A DNA stretch of 64,000 nt from Deminuibacter soli. Lineage in GTDB: Bacteria > Bacteroidota > Bacteroidia > Chitinophagales > Chitinophagaceae. Made by a program: the position numbers and the translations under genes. The notes under the pieces are model-generated. The model was not told the DNA's origin. It did not search any database and was given only the letters and a program-made list of their open reading frames with translations. Numbering within the stretch: position 1 is the first letter of the stretch; each line of letters opens with the position of its first letter. The DNA lies in the NCBI RefSeq assembly GCF_003412455.1, contig NZ_QTJU01000010.1:1-64000 (forward strand), read 5' to 3'. Shown here piece by piece: positions 63,694 to 64,000 of the stretch.

Positions 63694-63725
63694 AGAAAGG
63701 AAGCACTGTACAGCGCTTCCTTTCT
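63694..63725. terminator. Terminator between convergent genes
   Basis: AGAAAGGAAGC and its exact complement GCTTCCTTTCT with a 10-nt loop, in the gap between the DUF2625 and permease genes. It can serve both directions. Confidence 0.8.
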
Positions 63726-63749
63726 CATTTGTATCAGCATGCAGCAACC

Positions 63750-64000
63750 TTACTCTGCCTTCAGACTTTTAACCGGGTTTGCACTCGCCGTGCGGATAGC
63801 CTGGTACCCCACCGTAATTAATGCAATAGCAATCATCATAAACCCGGCCAGCGCAAATATCCACCAGCCAATACCAATGCGGTAAGAGTAATTCTGCAAC
63901 CAGTAATGCATGCCCACCCATGCAAGCGGAGATGCGATAACAAAGGCAAGCAGTACCAGCTGCACAAAGTCTTTTGCCAGTAATGTGGTTAACTGCACAA
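63750..64000 (-). CDS. FtsX-like ABC transporter permease, 3' end only
   Basis: C-terminal ~83 residues of a MacB/FtsX-type permease, cut by the right edge of the window. Two hydrophobic helices (LVLLAFVIASPLAWVGMHYWL; WIFALAGFMMIAIALITVGYQAI) and the standard end IRTASANPVKSLKAE. Such permeases move peptides, lipoproteins or drugs. The frame continues past position 64000. Confidence 0.9.
   Translation of the reverse strand, partial: VQLTTLLAKDFVQLVLLAFVIASPLAWVGMHYWLQNYSYRIGIGWWIFALAGFMMIAIALITVGYQAIRTASANPVKSLKAE

Overview
The window looks like a Bacteroidota chromosome, most likely family Chitinophagaceae (inferred from gene content, not from a marker gene). The signs are a FecI/FecR-regulated SusC/SusD outer-membrane uptake locus, a PorP/SprF protein, SPII lipoproteins with CKK-type tails, several promoters of the Bacteroidota TTTG-N19/20-TAnnTTTG type, weak Shine-Dalgarno signals, and DoxX/ArsR/AHSA1, DUF2625 and collagen-like lipoprotein genes typical of soil Bacteroidota. 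Base composition is near 48-50 % GC, with visibly AT-richer stretches at 5.5-7.7 kb, 21.1-23.5 kb and 35.6-36.5 kb.

Layout. 0-1 kb: edge of a possible transposase gene, a repeat element with inverted arms, and a HAD phosphatase. 1.2-5.1 kb: an ethanolamine catabolism cluster on the minus strand (permease, eutB, then a 309-bp gap with a terminator-like hairpin, then eutC), without microcompartment genes. 5.2-9.7 kb: a small acidic protein, an AraC regulator, a candidate small RNA, an ECF sigma factor and two paired membrane anti-sigma-like proteins. 10-14.6 kb: quinone oxidoreductase, orphan FecR, and a divergent Lrp/MFS efflux pair, flanked by two inverted copies of a mosaic repeat. 15-20.8 kb: MBL-fold hydrolase, truncated hemoglobin, a DOMON/CBM9-like lipoprotein, a GH15 glucoamylase-like gene broken by a one-base frameshift near its 3' end, PlsC and uracil-DNA glycosylase. 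20.8-23.8 kb: tRNA-Arg(UCU) followed by an AT-rich accessory segment with a PemK/MazF-like gene overlapping a helical partner, a solenoid protein and an alpha/beta-hydrolase remnant. 23.8-33.3 kb: katG, SDR plus AraC, a TPR histidine kinase with a sigma-54 NtrC-type response regulator, and a DUF900-like hydrolase.

33.5-49 kb is rich in small stress or regulatory modules. There are two paralogous ArsR + AHSA1/SRPBCC units, one also with DoxX, each preceded by a promoter with two 16-bp palindromic operators in the same geometry. There is also a VOC/PhnB-like protein, an ECF42-type sigma factor with its YciI/DGPF partner, and a three-gene oxidoreductase unit (mono-heme cytochrome c, unknown subunit, FAD/3Fe-4S GMC oxidoreductase). 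49-51.4 kb holds a small membrane protein, an orphan LuxR response regulator and another zinc-less MDR oxidoreductase. 51.4-62.5 kb is a minus-strand locus in the order ECF sigma, FecR, STN-containing SusC, SusD, HExxH metallopeptidase lipoprotein, DUF4302 lipoprotein, PorP/SprF, collagen-like lipoprotein. A DUF2625 protein and the 3' end of an FtsX-type permease close the window.

Strongest leads: the shared double-operator architecture of the two ArsR/AHSA1 modules, the frameshifted GH15 gene, the mosaic repeats that run into the stop codons of three genes, the tRNA-linked PemK-like/helical pair, the candidate small RNA at 7.2 kb, and two alpha/beta-hydrolase remnants broken at nearly the same structural point.
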